DNA of 10,028 bases from Pseudomonadota bacterium (GTDB lineage Bacteria > Desulfobacterota > Anaeroferrophillalia > Anaeroferrophillales > Tharpellaceae), in assembly GCA_030641485.1 (NCBI GenBank), contig DAOWHJ010000138.1, forward strand, positions 1-10,028, given 5' to 3'. Position 1 is the stretch's first letter. Every line of letters starts with the position of its first letter. The notes under the pieces were generated by a model. That model did not search any database, was not told the DNA's origin, and was given only the letters and a program-made list of their open reading frames with translations. Both the position numbers and the translations under genes were made by a program. Below are positions 1 to 6,574 of the stretch, piece by piece.

Positions 1-161
1 CACCCTCCTTTTTATCTTCTATTATTTTGAGAGTTTGCCGGTAAAGATCTTCTACTTTCTTTCTTGCCCATGGAGTCTTTCTTAGGAACTTCAAGCTAGG
101 ATTTGACAGATGGGTCACTATTGAAGCATCGTATATTGATTCTTCTACCTAAACGATGGGG
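1..161 (-). pseudogene. Remnant of VF530/DUF2132-family small DNA-binding protein, frameshifted
   Basis: Read on the minus strand from 161 downward, one frame gives LGRRINIRCFNSDPSVKS (152 to 99) and then hits a TAG stop at 98-96. Shifting by one base at position 98 continues directly into SLKFLRKTPWARKKVE (97 to 50) and on through a Lys/Glu-rich tail to the left edge. The joined peptide matches, from memory, the conserved core and C-terminal half of VF530 (DUF2132) proteins, a family of roughly 70-85 residues with a DNA-binding fold. One extra base at 98 explains the break. The N-terminal part of the family (about 30 residues before LGRRI) is absent: a TAA lies at 164-162 and the exporter gene ends at 182. 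It is therefore both truncated and frameshifted. A sequencing error could explain the frameshift but not the missing N-terminus. The true 3' end may lie beyond the left edge. Confidence 0.72.
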
Positions 162-181
162 TTACGTTGCATTGCCAGCCC

Positions 182-799
182 TTATAATATTTCCAAAAAT
201 TTAAGTCCGTCTTGAAAAAGAGTAAAAGCCAAAACACATAATGCTAAGCCCAGGAAACGCATTGTGTAAATGTATATATTGCCCACAAGAAAAGATTTTG
301 ATTTGCCAACCAATATCGCCAATAGAATTTTTGACCCCACTAACAAAGCATAAAAACTGCTAATGAAGGCCAAAGACGAAATAAGGTTTTGGTGCATTGC
401 CTTGGTCATCAATGGAGCACCAACACTAAACCAAAATAAATAAGGGTGAGGGTTTAGAATATTTGCAATAATTCCTTTCCGTAACGATTTTGGTTTGGTC
501 TCTTGTAGCTTTAGCTTAACTCTTTGTGTACGTATACTTTCGTAACCCATAAATAAAATAAAGAAACCACCAGTCAGTGAAATTATTCCCAATATGTTGT
601 GGAAATTTTCTAGCTCTGCCAAAATGAATAAAGTAAAAATTATTATTGGTAAGTCGGTGATAATTGGAGCTAAAGCAACTTTAATCCCAGATTTAATATC
701 ATGTTGAAGAGTTTCATGGATTACAAGGGTCAAAAGTGGACCAGGGGCAAAGCCTGCGGACAAACCTAATATAGTCCCTATAGTCAAAAAATTTATCAT
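182..799 (-). CDS. LysE/RhtB-family amino-acid exporter
   Basis: A 205-residue inner-membrane protein of the usual LysE/RhtB/CadD length. It has about six hydrophobic segments and no large soluble domain. The family signature near the N-terminus is present: a glycine-rich first helix followed by APGP (residues 18-21), then a polar loop and a second helix with Gly/Ala and Asp49. A second landmark, NPHPYLFW, lies at residues 115-122 and matches the NP...F segment of these exporters. Members export basic or neutral amino acids such as lysine, arginine, threonine or homoserine by proton antiport; the substrate cannot be read from sequence. The ATG at 799 has only a poor Shine-Dalgarno sequence, and a short ORF overlaps it as ATGA, so translation may be coupled. 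The gene is clearly more AT-rich than the genes from 1143 onward, which fits a separate origin. The VF530 remnant lies immediately downstream. Confidence 0.85.
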   Translation of the reverse strand: MINFLTIGTILGLSAGFAPGPLLTLVIHETLQHDIKSGIKVALAPIITDLPIIIFTLFILAELENFHNILGIISLTGGFFILFMGYESIRTQRVKLKLQETKPKSLRKGIIANILNPHPYLFWFSVGAPLMTKAMHQNLISSLAFISSFYALLVGSKILLAILVGKSKSFLVGNIYIYTMRFLGLALCVLAFTLFQDGLKFLEIL

Positions 800-858
800 T
801 TTTGATCAAGCCTATTCAGAAGGTGATGCAGAATTGCTTTTTCATTCTTATAGCTCAT
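796..858 (-). CDS. Possible 20-residue upstream ORF overlapping the exporter start
   Basis: On the minus strand an ATG at 858-856 opens a 20-codon frame, MSYKNEKAILHHLLNRLDQK, whose TGA (798-796) overlaps the exporter ATG (799-797) as ATGA. GGAG lies six bases before this ATG, a much better ribosome site than the one available to the exporter. The same frame stays open upstream to a TAA at 903-901, with other starts at 870 (ATG) and 888 (GTG). I do not recognise the peptide. It could be a leader that couples exporter translation, the tail of an eroded upstream gene, or chance. Confidence 0.3.
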   Translation of the reverse strand: MSYKNEKAILHHLLNRLDQK

Positions 859-1142
859 ATTCTTCTCCATTTCTACACATATAGTCACTACCTTATAAGC
901 TTAATTTTTTTGATAAGTTTGATTGGTAGGTTTGTGTCGGAAGTTTGCTCTGCGCGAGAATGCTCCTGGTAGTTTGGTATTGATACATTTGTATTGTTGT
1001 GAAAATTAATCGTCACCCTCTATTCCTTTACAAATCATTACTTCGTAGCTATATTGGTACCCGGTGTTTGCCGAGCTGTACGAGTTGTGGCGGCGCCTTT
1101 CAATTGTAATTCGTATTTTAATCATGTTTGGAGTGTTTATAT
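800..1142. other. Divergent intergenic spacer, exporter versus dnaJ-like gene
   Basis: This spacer of about 340 bases separates the leftward exporter from the rightward co-chaperone gene. I see the 20-codon ORF next to the exporter (796-858), a sigma70-like promoter facing right (1027-1055), and a ribosome site before 1143. The part from 859 to 1026 holds no recognisable gene, RNA fold or repeat. A minus-strand open frame at 1006-1191 runs into the co-chaperone coding region and resembles nothing known. No convincing promoter for the exporter was found by eye. Confidence 0.6.
1027..1055 (+). promoter_or_regulatory. Sigma70-like promoter for the dnaJ-like/comEC/hisS unit
   Basis: TTTACA (1027-1032) and TATATT (1050-1055) are separated by exactly 17 bases. 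Each differs from the consensus hexamers (TTGACA, TATAAT) at one position. Initiation would be expected near 1062, giving a leader of about 80 bases before the ATG at 1143. It sits just upstream of the first plus-strand gene, the natural head of the operon. I saw no obvious CIRCE element or sigma32-type promoter, so heat regulation is not indicated. Confidence 0.5.
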
Positions 1143-2060
1143 ATGGCGGGTAAGGATTTTTATAAAGTTTTAGGGGTAGATAAAAAGGCATCAGCGGCCG
1201 AGATTAAGAAGGCTTTTCGCCGTCAGGCGCGGCAGTATCATCCAGATGTGAGGCCCGATGATAAGGCGGCGGAGAAGAAATTTAAGGAACTTAATGGAGC
1301 CTATGAAATATTAAGTGATGATAAAAAGCGCCAGGAGTATGACACTTTTGGTGATGGTTTTCAGCGTCAGGGCGGAGGATTTCCTGGCGGTCGCCCCGGT
1401 GGCTTCGATTTTTCTGACCTATTTGGTGGCAGTCGTAATTTTTCATCGGCAGGCAGTAGCTTTGGTGGTCAAGGCGGTGACCCTTCAGATATATTTGCCA
1501 ACCTATTTGGGGGCGGTGGAGGTGGTTGCCAGGGGCGGGCTCCTAGCCCCAGTCGAGGTGGAAATGCCGAGCACCAGGTTGAGATTGATTTCGCCGAAGC
1601 GGTTCAGGGGACTGAGCTTAAACTCAGAATTGACAACCAGCAGGTTAGTGTTAAGATCCCTGTTGCAACCGTAAATGATGCCCGGTTGCGGCTTAAAGGT
1701 AAAGGCCATCCCGGGGTTAATAACGGTCCCGCAGGGGATCTTATTTTGACCGTCAAGGTTCGTCCAGATAGGGTCTTTACAATGCAGGGACGGGATCTTA
1801 TCTGCTCAGTTGAGGTGCCATTGACAACGGCTTTGCTGGGGGGGCGCATTGAGGTGCCGACCTTCACTGGTAAAGCGATGTTGAAGGTTAAAGAAGGGGC
1901 GCAGAATGGGCAAAAAATGCGGCTTCGAGGAAAAGGTGTTAGTGCAACTGCGGGTGCTGTGGTTGGGGATCAGATTGTTGAGCTGAAAATAGTTATGCCC
2001 CAATCATTAACCTCTAAGGCGCGTGAACTGGTCGAAAAACTTGAGCAGGAACTGGCATGA
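1143..2060 (+). CDS. DnaJ-family co-chaperone, class B (CbpA-like, no zinc finger)
   Basis: A 305-residue Hsp40 co-chaperone that would stimulate the DnaK ATPase and deliver substrate proteins in the cytoplasm. Residues about 5-67 form the J domain, with the diagnostic HPD motif at 33-35 after the basic helix II. A Gly/Phe-rich linker follows, roughly residues 73-140, with several DLFGG/NLFGG-like segments and a run of six glycines. The rest is the two-part C-terminal substrate-binding domain, including the IPV...RLRLKGKG and later MRLRGKG landmarks. The CXXCXGXG zinc repeats of true DnaJ are absent, so this is a class B protein like CbpA or DnaJ2 and not the housekeeping DnaJ. I chose the ATG at 1143 because GGAG at 1130-1133 sits nine bases upstream and because MAGKDFY fits family N-termini; a TTG at 1128 would add five unlikely residues. 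It heads the plus-strand gene set, with comEC directly after. Confidence 0.92.
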   Translation: MAGKDFYKVLGVDKKASAAEIKKAFRRQARQYHPDVRPDDKAAEKKFKELNGAYEILSDDKKRQEYDTFGDGFQRQGGGFPGGRPGGFDFSDLFGGSRNFSSAGSSFGGQGGDPSDIFANLFGGGGGGCQGRAPSPSRGGNAEHQVEIDFAEAVQGTELKLRIDNQQVSVKIPVATVNDARLRLKGKGHPGVNNGPAGDLILTVKVRPDRVFTMQGRDLICSVEVPLTTALLGGRIEVPTFTGKAMLKVKEGAQNGQKMRLRGKGVSATAGAVVGDQIVELKIVMPQSLTSKARELVEKLEQELA

Positions 2061-2148
2061 TTTGCTGTTGCCTGTTACTTGTGATTTTTTTGCTCTAGAG
2101 AGCTCATGCAGATATGTCCTTGGGGCAATCACGCAAAGGTTGTTGCTG

Positions 2149-4641
2149 ATGGCGGGGTTCGTGTGTGAAATTATTTATCGACCACTTTTTCTACTGTTAT
2201 CCGTGGTTGTTTGGGCAATTGTAGGATCAGTTTGTTATAAATTAGCACCTTCTGTAATTATTTTTTTAGCTCTCCTGCAGATAATTTTTTACTACCTCCT
2301 TCTGCGCTGGCAAAAAATCAGACCTAGTCTTTATCGGTTTTCCCTGTTGATTCTATTGACCCTAGCTGCGGCTTGGTTCGGAGCCCAAAAAATTGCTTTG
2401 CGTCAGGCCAATTTTTTGACTGCACAAGCTTTGCTGGCAGAGAGTGGGCCTAAGACCGAATCGGTTTTAGGTCGAATAACTGCTCTTCCTCGGGGTTTTC
2501 ATGGGGGTTGGTATCTTCGCCTACAACCTCTAGGTGGTCGTCTGTCAGGTTATGGGGAGGTTTTGCTCAAGCTTCCGGCTACGGTATATGATGACCCACG
2601 ACTGCCGCTGGTTGGAGATGTCGTTGCTGTTCAAGGTCAACTACGCTCTCTTAAAGCGGCTCGGCACCCTTTTTTACGTGGCCGTTTGCGAACCCAGCGG
2701 CTCTCTGGCATTGTTGCTCAGTGTGAAATTGCTGGTTTTGCCGATATTGAAATTGTAGCGCGTTTTTCAGGTGGCCTAGCGTTAATTGAGAAAGTGCGGC
2801 GTTCACTTTATCGGGCACTTTCAATCTCTGGAGGCAGTTCTGATAGCGCTGCTATTTTGCAAGCAGTTCTAATCGGTAGTCGCGATCAGTTAAGCCCGAA
2901 AACGAAAGAACTTTTTTTAGATTTCGGAGTTTTTCATCTCTTCGCTATTTCGGGTCTCCATTTAAGTGTTGTTGTTAGCCTCTTCTTTTTTCTAGTCAAA
3001 TCAATTATTCCTAATTGTTTACGGCAGCGCTTGGTCTCAGGAACAACTCCGATTGCGGCCGGGATAACCATATTGTTCCTGCCCGGTTATCTCTTTTTAG
3101 CCGGTCTGCATCTGCCAGTTGTCCGGGCCGGGATAATGGCATTTTGCTTTCTTTTGGCCCTGCTCTCTGGCCGTCTTCGTGATCCGTTTTCAGCACTTTT
3201 AGGGGCGGCGGTAGTGATCCTGATGATTTGGCCGGAAGCTCTGTTTGCCCTCTCTTTTCAACTATCATTTACAGCAGTTGCCACAATTTTATGGGTCGTG
3301 CCCAGGGCAAAAAAGTGGTGGTTGATGTGGTTGCCAGCCCAAAAGATTAGGCCGGGGTTGCAAGTTTTTTTTGTGAACTGCTTTTGTCTCGGTGCAAGTT
3401 CTCTAGCAATAAGTCTGGCTACGGCTCCTTTCTTGATCAATCGAGTTCATTTTATCTCGCTCTACTCTTTGTTCGCCAATATGTTGTTAATTCCGCTTTT
3501 CTCTCTGTTGATTATCCCGTTGGGAATGTTGTCCCTGATGTTTGCTAAACTCCCAGGCATTATGGCTCTGATGCTTAAGCCTCTGGTCATAATTCTTGAG
3601 GGCTTGGTCGCCGGTGGGGTCTGGCTCCTGAGCTGGCTTCCTGGGGGCCGTACTTATTTTGCCTCCCTGAGCTCCCCTGAAGTTGTTTTAGGAGTGCTGA
3701 TTATGTTGACAATCGCTTGGCTGTTAACCCCGGCGAGCAGTAAGAAAATCACCGGTTGTTTTCTTTTCCTGCTTCTTGCACTCCTCACTTTAGATTTGGC
3801 TTGGTGGCAAAACCAACGAGAGAAAAAGCAGGTTTCGGTCGCCGCTTTTGTCGGAGGCCGGCCCCAAGTTTTACTCTTTGAGCTACCGGGTGGTGAAGCC
3901 CTACTTTTTAATGGTGGGTCGTGGTGTGGCCCGAGTGGCAGTGCTGAGAGTCTGGACTCAACTGATTTTTTCTCATTTGCTAGAAATGTAATTGCGCCCT
4001 ATTGCTGGCGGCGTAAACTTAAACAGATTGATACGTTGGTTCTAACCGAACCTCAACGTGGTTTGGTTGGGGGCTTACTCTTTTTGGTTGAACATTTTAA
4101 GGTTCGGGAGATCTGGTACCACGGGATCTGGAGTGGCTATCCACCGTTCAAGAATTTTTGTAGTATAACTAAAGATCGTTTTGGGGTTAGATGGCAAAAG
4201 CTTTCATCATTCTCTTGTCCATTTTCATTGAATGGGGTTGAAGTTGAGGTGGTCGGTCCGCCTGCAAATGATTTTGAGTTTTCCACTTCATCGTCCTTGT
4301 CACTCCAAGGAATGGCGCCATCTCTGCTGCTGCGTTATGGGGAGTTTTCAGCTCTGATCTGGGGCGGAGGCCAGGTTGACCCCTCGGTGTTACCTGAGCA
4401 GGTCGACCTGTTAGCTCTGTTGCGGCCATGTGGTTCAACCCTGCCTCAGGCTTTGGCTGATGTGTCGATAGAGCCGGGGGGCTGGTTTTTACAACCGAGT
4501 ACCGGTCGTCAGAGCCCGCCTCAATACCTTGAAGCCAAGACCTGGGCTGTCAAAAGGGATGGCTTCTTCTTCCTTAAAGCAGATATTTCCGGAAAACTCA
4601 CTAATAAATTACCGGCGTCTCTAATTTCCAGTTGTCAATGA
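2149..4641 (+). CDS. comEC: ComEC/Rec2-family DNA uptake channel with degenerate C-terminal beta-lactamase-like domain
   Basis: An 830-residue multi-spanning inner-membrane protein; ComEC moves single-stranded DNA into the cytoplasm during natural transformation. Numbering is from the ATG at 2149. Hydrophobic N-terminal helices (about 10-80) precede a soluble OB-like region (about 105-195). The competence domain follows, with the hallmark ISGLHL at 267-272 and LPVVRAGIMA at 322-331 and many membrane helices to about 500. The C-terminal portion (about 560-830) has the layout of the metallo-beta-lactamase domain, but its active site is gone: TEPQRGLVGG (633-642) stands where T-HPHxDH-xGG is expected, NGG (588-590) replaces DGG, WGG (738-740) replaces TGD, and PCGS (760-763) replaces HHGS. 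The frame is unbroken, so this is divergence and not a frameshift. The 2149 start has AAAGG nine bases upstream; a GTG at 2023 would overlap the previous gene by 38 bases and add an atypical N-terminus. The gene continues the same operon. Confidence 0.88.
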   Translation: MAGFVCEIIYRPLFLLLSVVVWAIVGSVCYKLAPSVIIFLALLQIIFYYLLLRWQKIRPSLYRFSLLILLTLAAAWFGAQKIALRQANFLTAQALLAESGPKTESVLGRITALPRGFHGGWYLRLQPLGGRLSGYGEVLLKLPATVYDDPRLPLVGDVVAVQGQLRSLKAARHPFLRGRLRTQRLSGIVAQCEIAGFADIEIVARFSGGLALIEKVRRSLYRALSISGGSSDSAAILQAVLIGSRDQLSPKTKELFLDFGVFHLFAISGLHLSVVVSLFFFLVKSIIPNCLRQRLVSGTTPIAAGITILFLPGYLFLAGLHLPVVRAGIMAFCFLLALLSGRLRDPFSALLGAAVVILMIWPEALFALSFQLSFTAVATILWVVPRAKKWWLMWLPAQKIRPGLQVFFVNCFCLGASSLAISLATAPFLINRVHFISLYSLFANMLLIPLFSLLIIPLGMLSLMFAKLPGIMALMLKPLVIILEGLVAGGVWLLSWLPGGRTYFASLSSPEVVLGVLIMLTIAWLLTPASSKKITGCFLFLLLALLTLDLAWWQNQREKKQVSVAAFVGGRPQVLLFELPGGEALLFNGGSWCGPSGSAESLDSTDFFSFARNVIAPYCWRRKLKQIDTLVLTEPQRGLVGGLLFLVEHFKVREIWYHGIWSGYPPFKNFCSITKDRFGVRWQKLSSFSCPFSLNGVEVEVVGPPANDFEFSTSSSLSLQGMAPSLLLRYGEFSALIWGGGQVDPSVLPEQVDLLALLRPCGSTLPQALADVSIEPGGWFLQPSTGRQSPPQYLEAKTWAVKRDGFFFLKADISGKLTNKLPASLISSCQ

Positions 4642-4713
4642 GGTCCTGATAAGTTATGATGGAAAACTTTTTGTGGTGTATTGATTGATGGTTGAGGATA
4701 GAGGAGTTAGTTT

Positions 4714-4740
4714 GTGCCAGCCGGTACATATTGTAGATAA
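4714..4740 (+). promoter_or_regulatory. Possible 8-codon leader ORF before hisS
   Basis: A strong ribosome-site-like GAGGAG (4701-4706) lies seven bases before a GTG at 4714. This opens an 8-codon frame, VPAGTYCR, ending with TAA at 4738-4740, five bases before the hisS ATG at 4746. The bases just before hisS (AGATAATTATT) contain no Shine-Dalgarno sequence of their own. Ribosomes ending at 4740 could reinitiate at 4746. The peptide has no histidine, so it is not a classical his attenuator leader. It may be chance. Confidence 0.25.
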
Positions 4741-4745
4741 TTATT

Positions 4746-6014
4746 ATGAAAAAAAATCAGATAAAGACCGTTAAAGGTTTTAACGAAGTTTTGCCGCCGG
4801 AGAGTTTTCGCTGGCGTTTGGTCGAGGATAAGTTTCGTGATCTTCTTGAGGGGTACGGATTTGCCGAGTTGCGTCTCGCCCTTTTGGAACCAACGGAACT
4901 TTTTGCCCGGAGTATTGGGGGTGAGACCGATATTGTTGAAAAAGAGATGTATACTTTTTCTGATCGTTCCGATCGTTCTCTAACCTTGCGACCCGAAGGA
5001 ACCGCCTCAGTAGTTCGGGCATTTAATCAGTATTCTCTCGGTAAGATAAATGAAATCAATAAGTTGTACTATGTGGGCCCGATGTTTCGTTACGAGCGCC
5101 CACAGAAAGGACGTTACCGTCAGTTCCATCAATTAGGGGCGGAGGTCTTTGGTGAGGAGAGTTTTTTTCAGGATGCCGAAACTTTATTAATGTTGGCACA
5201 GTTATTTCATACACTCTCAGTTGAAGGAGTCGTTTTGCACCTCAATAGTTTGGGGTGTGAGTTGTGCCGGCCGACTTTTCGGGATCAGCTTAAGAGTTTT
5301 TTACTTGAGCGCCAAACGTCGCTGTGTAGTGATTGTCAACGTAGAATGCAGGAAAACCCACTTCGGGCGCTGGATTGTAAAAATCCTTCATGCCGTGAGG
5401 CGGTAGTCGATGCGCCGCAAATTAATCAGTCTTTATGTGATGATTGTCGGCAACACTTTTCTGGCCTTTGTACTCTGCTTGATAATGCTGAACTCGACTA
5501 TCAGGTCAATCCTAAGTTGGTGCGTGGTTTAGACTACTATACCCGTACAACCTTTGAATTCTTGGCCGGAGGTTTGGGGGCTCAGAATGCGGTGGCGGCG
5601 GGTGGGCGTTATGATCGCCTGGTTGCTGAACTCGGTGGCAAGATGACCCCGGCATTCGGCTTTGCTATCGGTTTTGAACGCTTGATGATGCTTGCCGGTG
5701 ATAAGCTGGCTCCTTTATCGTCACCCTTTGTGGCTTTGGTTCCACTGGGCGAGGAGGCTTTACGCCTGCTTTTCCCGCTCTATATGGAACTTAACCGCAG
5801 CGCTAAGGTGGCAACTTTGAATTTTCAGCAGAAAAGTCTCAAGAGTCAGCTCAAAAAGGCCGATAGGGATGGTGTCAAGTACACTCTTATCGTTGGTCCT
5901 GATGAGCTCGCACAAGGTGTGGCAATCTGCCGGAATATGCAAACTAAAGAGCAGACACAGCTTTCCTTTGATAAGTTAGGGGAGGCTCTGCGGGAGCTTT
6001 ACCATGAGTATTGA
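4746..6014 (+). CDS. hisS: Histidyl-tRNA synthetase
   Basis: A 422-residue class II aminoacyl-tRNA synthetase that charges tRNA-His with histidine in the cytoplasm; it is essential. The length is typical. All signatures are visible: KGFNEVLPPES near the N-terminus, class II motif 2 FRYERPQKGRYRQFHQ (114-129), the histidine-binding motif LVRGLDYYT (258-266), and motif 3 GFAIGFERL (305-313). The insertion domain between motif 2 and the histidine motif has cysteines at 171, 174, 194, 197, 211, 216, 231 and 234, as in many bacterial HisRS, possibly a metal site. The anticodon-binding domain fills about 325-422. ATG at 4746 is the natural start by family N-terminus, though no Shine-Dalgarno sequence precedes it; the short ORF ending at 4740 may help. 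It lies 104 bases after comEC, and its last 11 bases overlap the next gene. Confidence 0.97.
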   Translation: MKKNQIKTVKGFNEVLPPESFRWRLVEDKFRDLLEGYGFAELRLALLEPTELFARSIGGETDIVEKEMYTFSDRSDRSLTLRPEGTASVVRAFNQYSLGKINEINKLYYVGPMFRYERPQKGRYRQFHQLGAEVFGEESFFQDAETLLMLAQLFHTLSVEGVVLHLNSLGCELCRPTFRDQLKSFLLERQTSLCSDCQRRMQENPLRALDCKNPSCREAVVDAPQINQSLCDDCRQHFSGLCTLLDNAELDYQVNPKLVRGLDYYTRTTFEFLAGGLGAQNAVAAGGRYDRLVAELGGKMTPAFGFAIGFERLMMLAGDKLAPLSSPFVALVPLGEEALRLLFPLYMELNRSAKVATLNFQQKSLKSQLKKADRDGVKYTLIVGPDELAQGVAICRNMQTKEQTQLSFDKLGEALRELYHEY

Positions 6015-6486
6015 TGCAATTGATTTAGGTGCCGCCAGCCAGATAGATGGAGCACTGAAAAAGACCCCTCTTGAACAGGCGAAGATCAAGGGTGAGTTCG
6101 GTAAACTTCTTGATCAGGAGATGAAGAGTCATGCCCCAGGCGAGGCCGGGAAAAGTAGTTCGACTCAGCCCGGATTCGCAAGTTTTCCGGTTTATGAAAT
6201 TACCGCTTTGGATAAATTGCCGGAAGCGTCTGACTTGCGTGAGAGGGGGATTCAAGATACCGAACAGCTTATCGATGTTCTTGACCGTTATCGTCAGGGT
6301 CTTAATCGTGAGCGTCTCGATCCAGAAAAGATGAAGGAGACAGTTCAGGTGTTGGACCAGGTTTCGAAGGATATGATGGAGTATATCGGCAAGGTTGAAC
6401 ATGGAGAGCTCTCTGATTTGATGCAAGAATCCCTGGTTATGGCCCGGGTTGAGGTCGAAAAATATAGCCGTGGAGATTATTCCTGA
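6004..6486 (+). CDS. Conserved-looking helical protein of unknown function, overlapping hisS
   Basis: A 160-residue soluble protein without signal peptide or membrane segment. GGGAG at 5992-5996, inside the end of hisS, lies seven bases before the ATG, and the start overlaps the hisS stop by 11 bases, so the two are probably translated together. The N-terminal third (to about residue 65) is polar, low in hydrophobics and probably flexible. From about 80 onward the sequence is strongly helical and charged, with heptad-like spacing of Leu/Val/Met, suggesting a helical bundle or coiled coil. It ends in VEKYSRGDYS. From memory, short uncharacterised Desulfobacterota proteins with a similar plan end in a comparable R-G-D-Y tail. 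That is weak evidence for a family, and I cannot name one. The FGKLLDQEM segment resembles flagellar rod or chaperone proteins only superficially. Function unknown. Confidence 0.75.
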   Translation: MSIDAIDLGAASQIDGALKKTPLEQAKIKGEFGKLLDQEMKSHAPGEAGKSSSTQPGFASFPVYEITALDKLPEASDLRERGIQDTEQLIDVLDRYRQGLNRERLDPEKMKETVQVLDQVSKDMMEYIGKVEHGELSDLMQESLVMARVEVEKYSRGDYS

Positions 6487-6574
6487 TAGACATTGAGGTT
6501 TTTATGGTGTATAGCTACACATAGTTACATATGTCGTAGTCGATTATTCGCGTTAGCCTTTTAGTTTTGGAACA

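Noticed and set aside
1315..1674. 119-residue plus-strand open frame inside the dnaJ-like gene
   Set aside because: It is an alternate frame of the Gly/Phe-rich linker, whose codon bias keeps other frames open. It has no recognisable domain, and the DnaJ frame is certain.
1604..1867. 87-residue minus-strand open frame inside the dnaJ-like gene
   Set aside because: It is antisense to a clear substrate-binding domain, with no ribosome site and no family resemblance.
4187..4438. 83-residue minus-strand frame opposite the odd C-terminal part of comEC
   Set aside because: I considered whether the degenerate ComEC region hides another gene. The peptide is low-complexity, Arg/Pro-rich and resembles nothing, while the ComEC frame keeps ordered landmarks.
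6025..6426. 133-residue minus-strand frame opposite the 160-residue gene
   Set aside because: The plus-strand frame has a good ribosome site and an operon position. The antisense frame lacks both and has no family features.
6504..6524. Six-codon ORF MVYSYT with GAGG upstream in the spacer before the 488-residue gene
   Set aside because: It ends 50 bases before the next start, so coupling is not plausible, and it is too short to judge.
6521..6528. ATAGTTAC also occurs at 8170-8177 in the palindromic element
   Set aside because: An 8-base match between two AT-rich spacers is too weak to call a second repeat copy; no further similarity extends around it.
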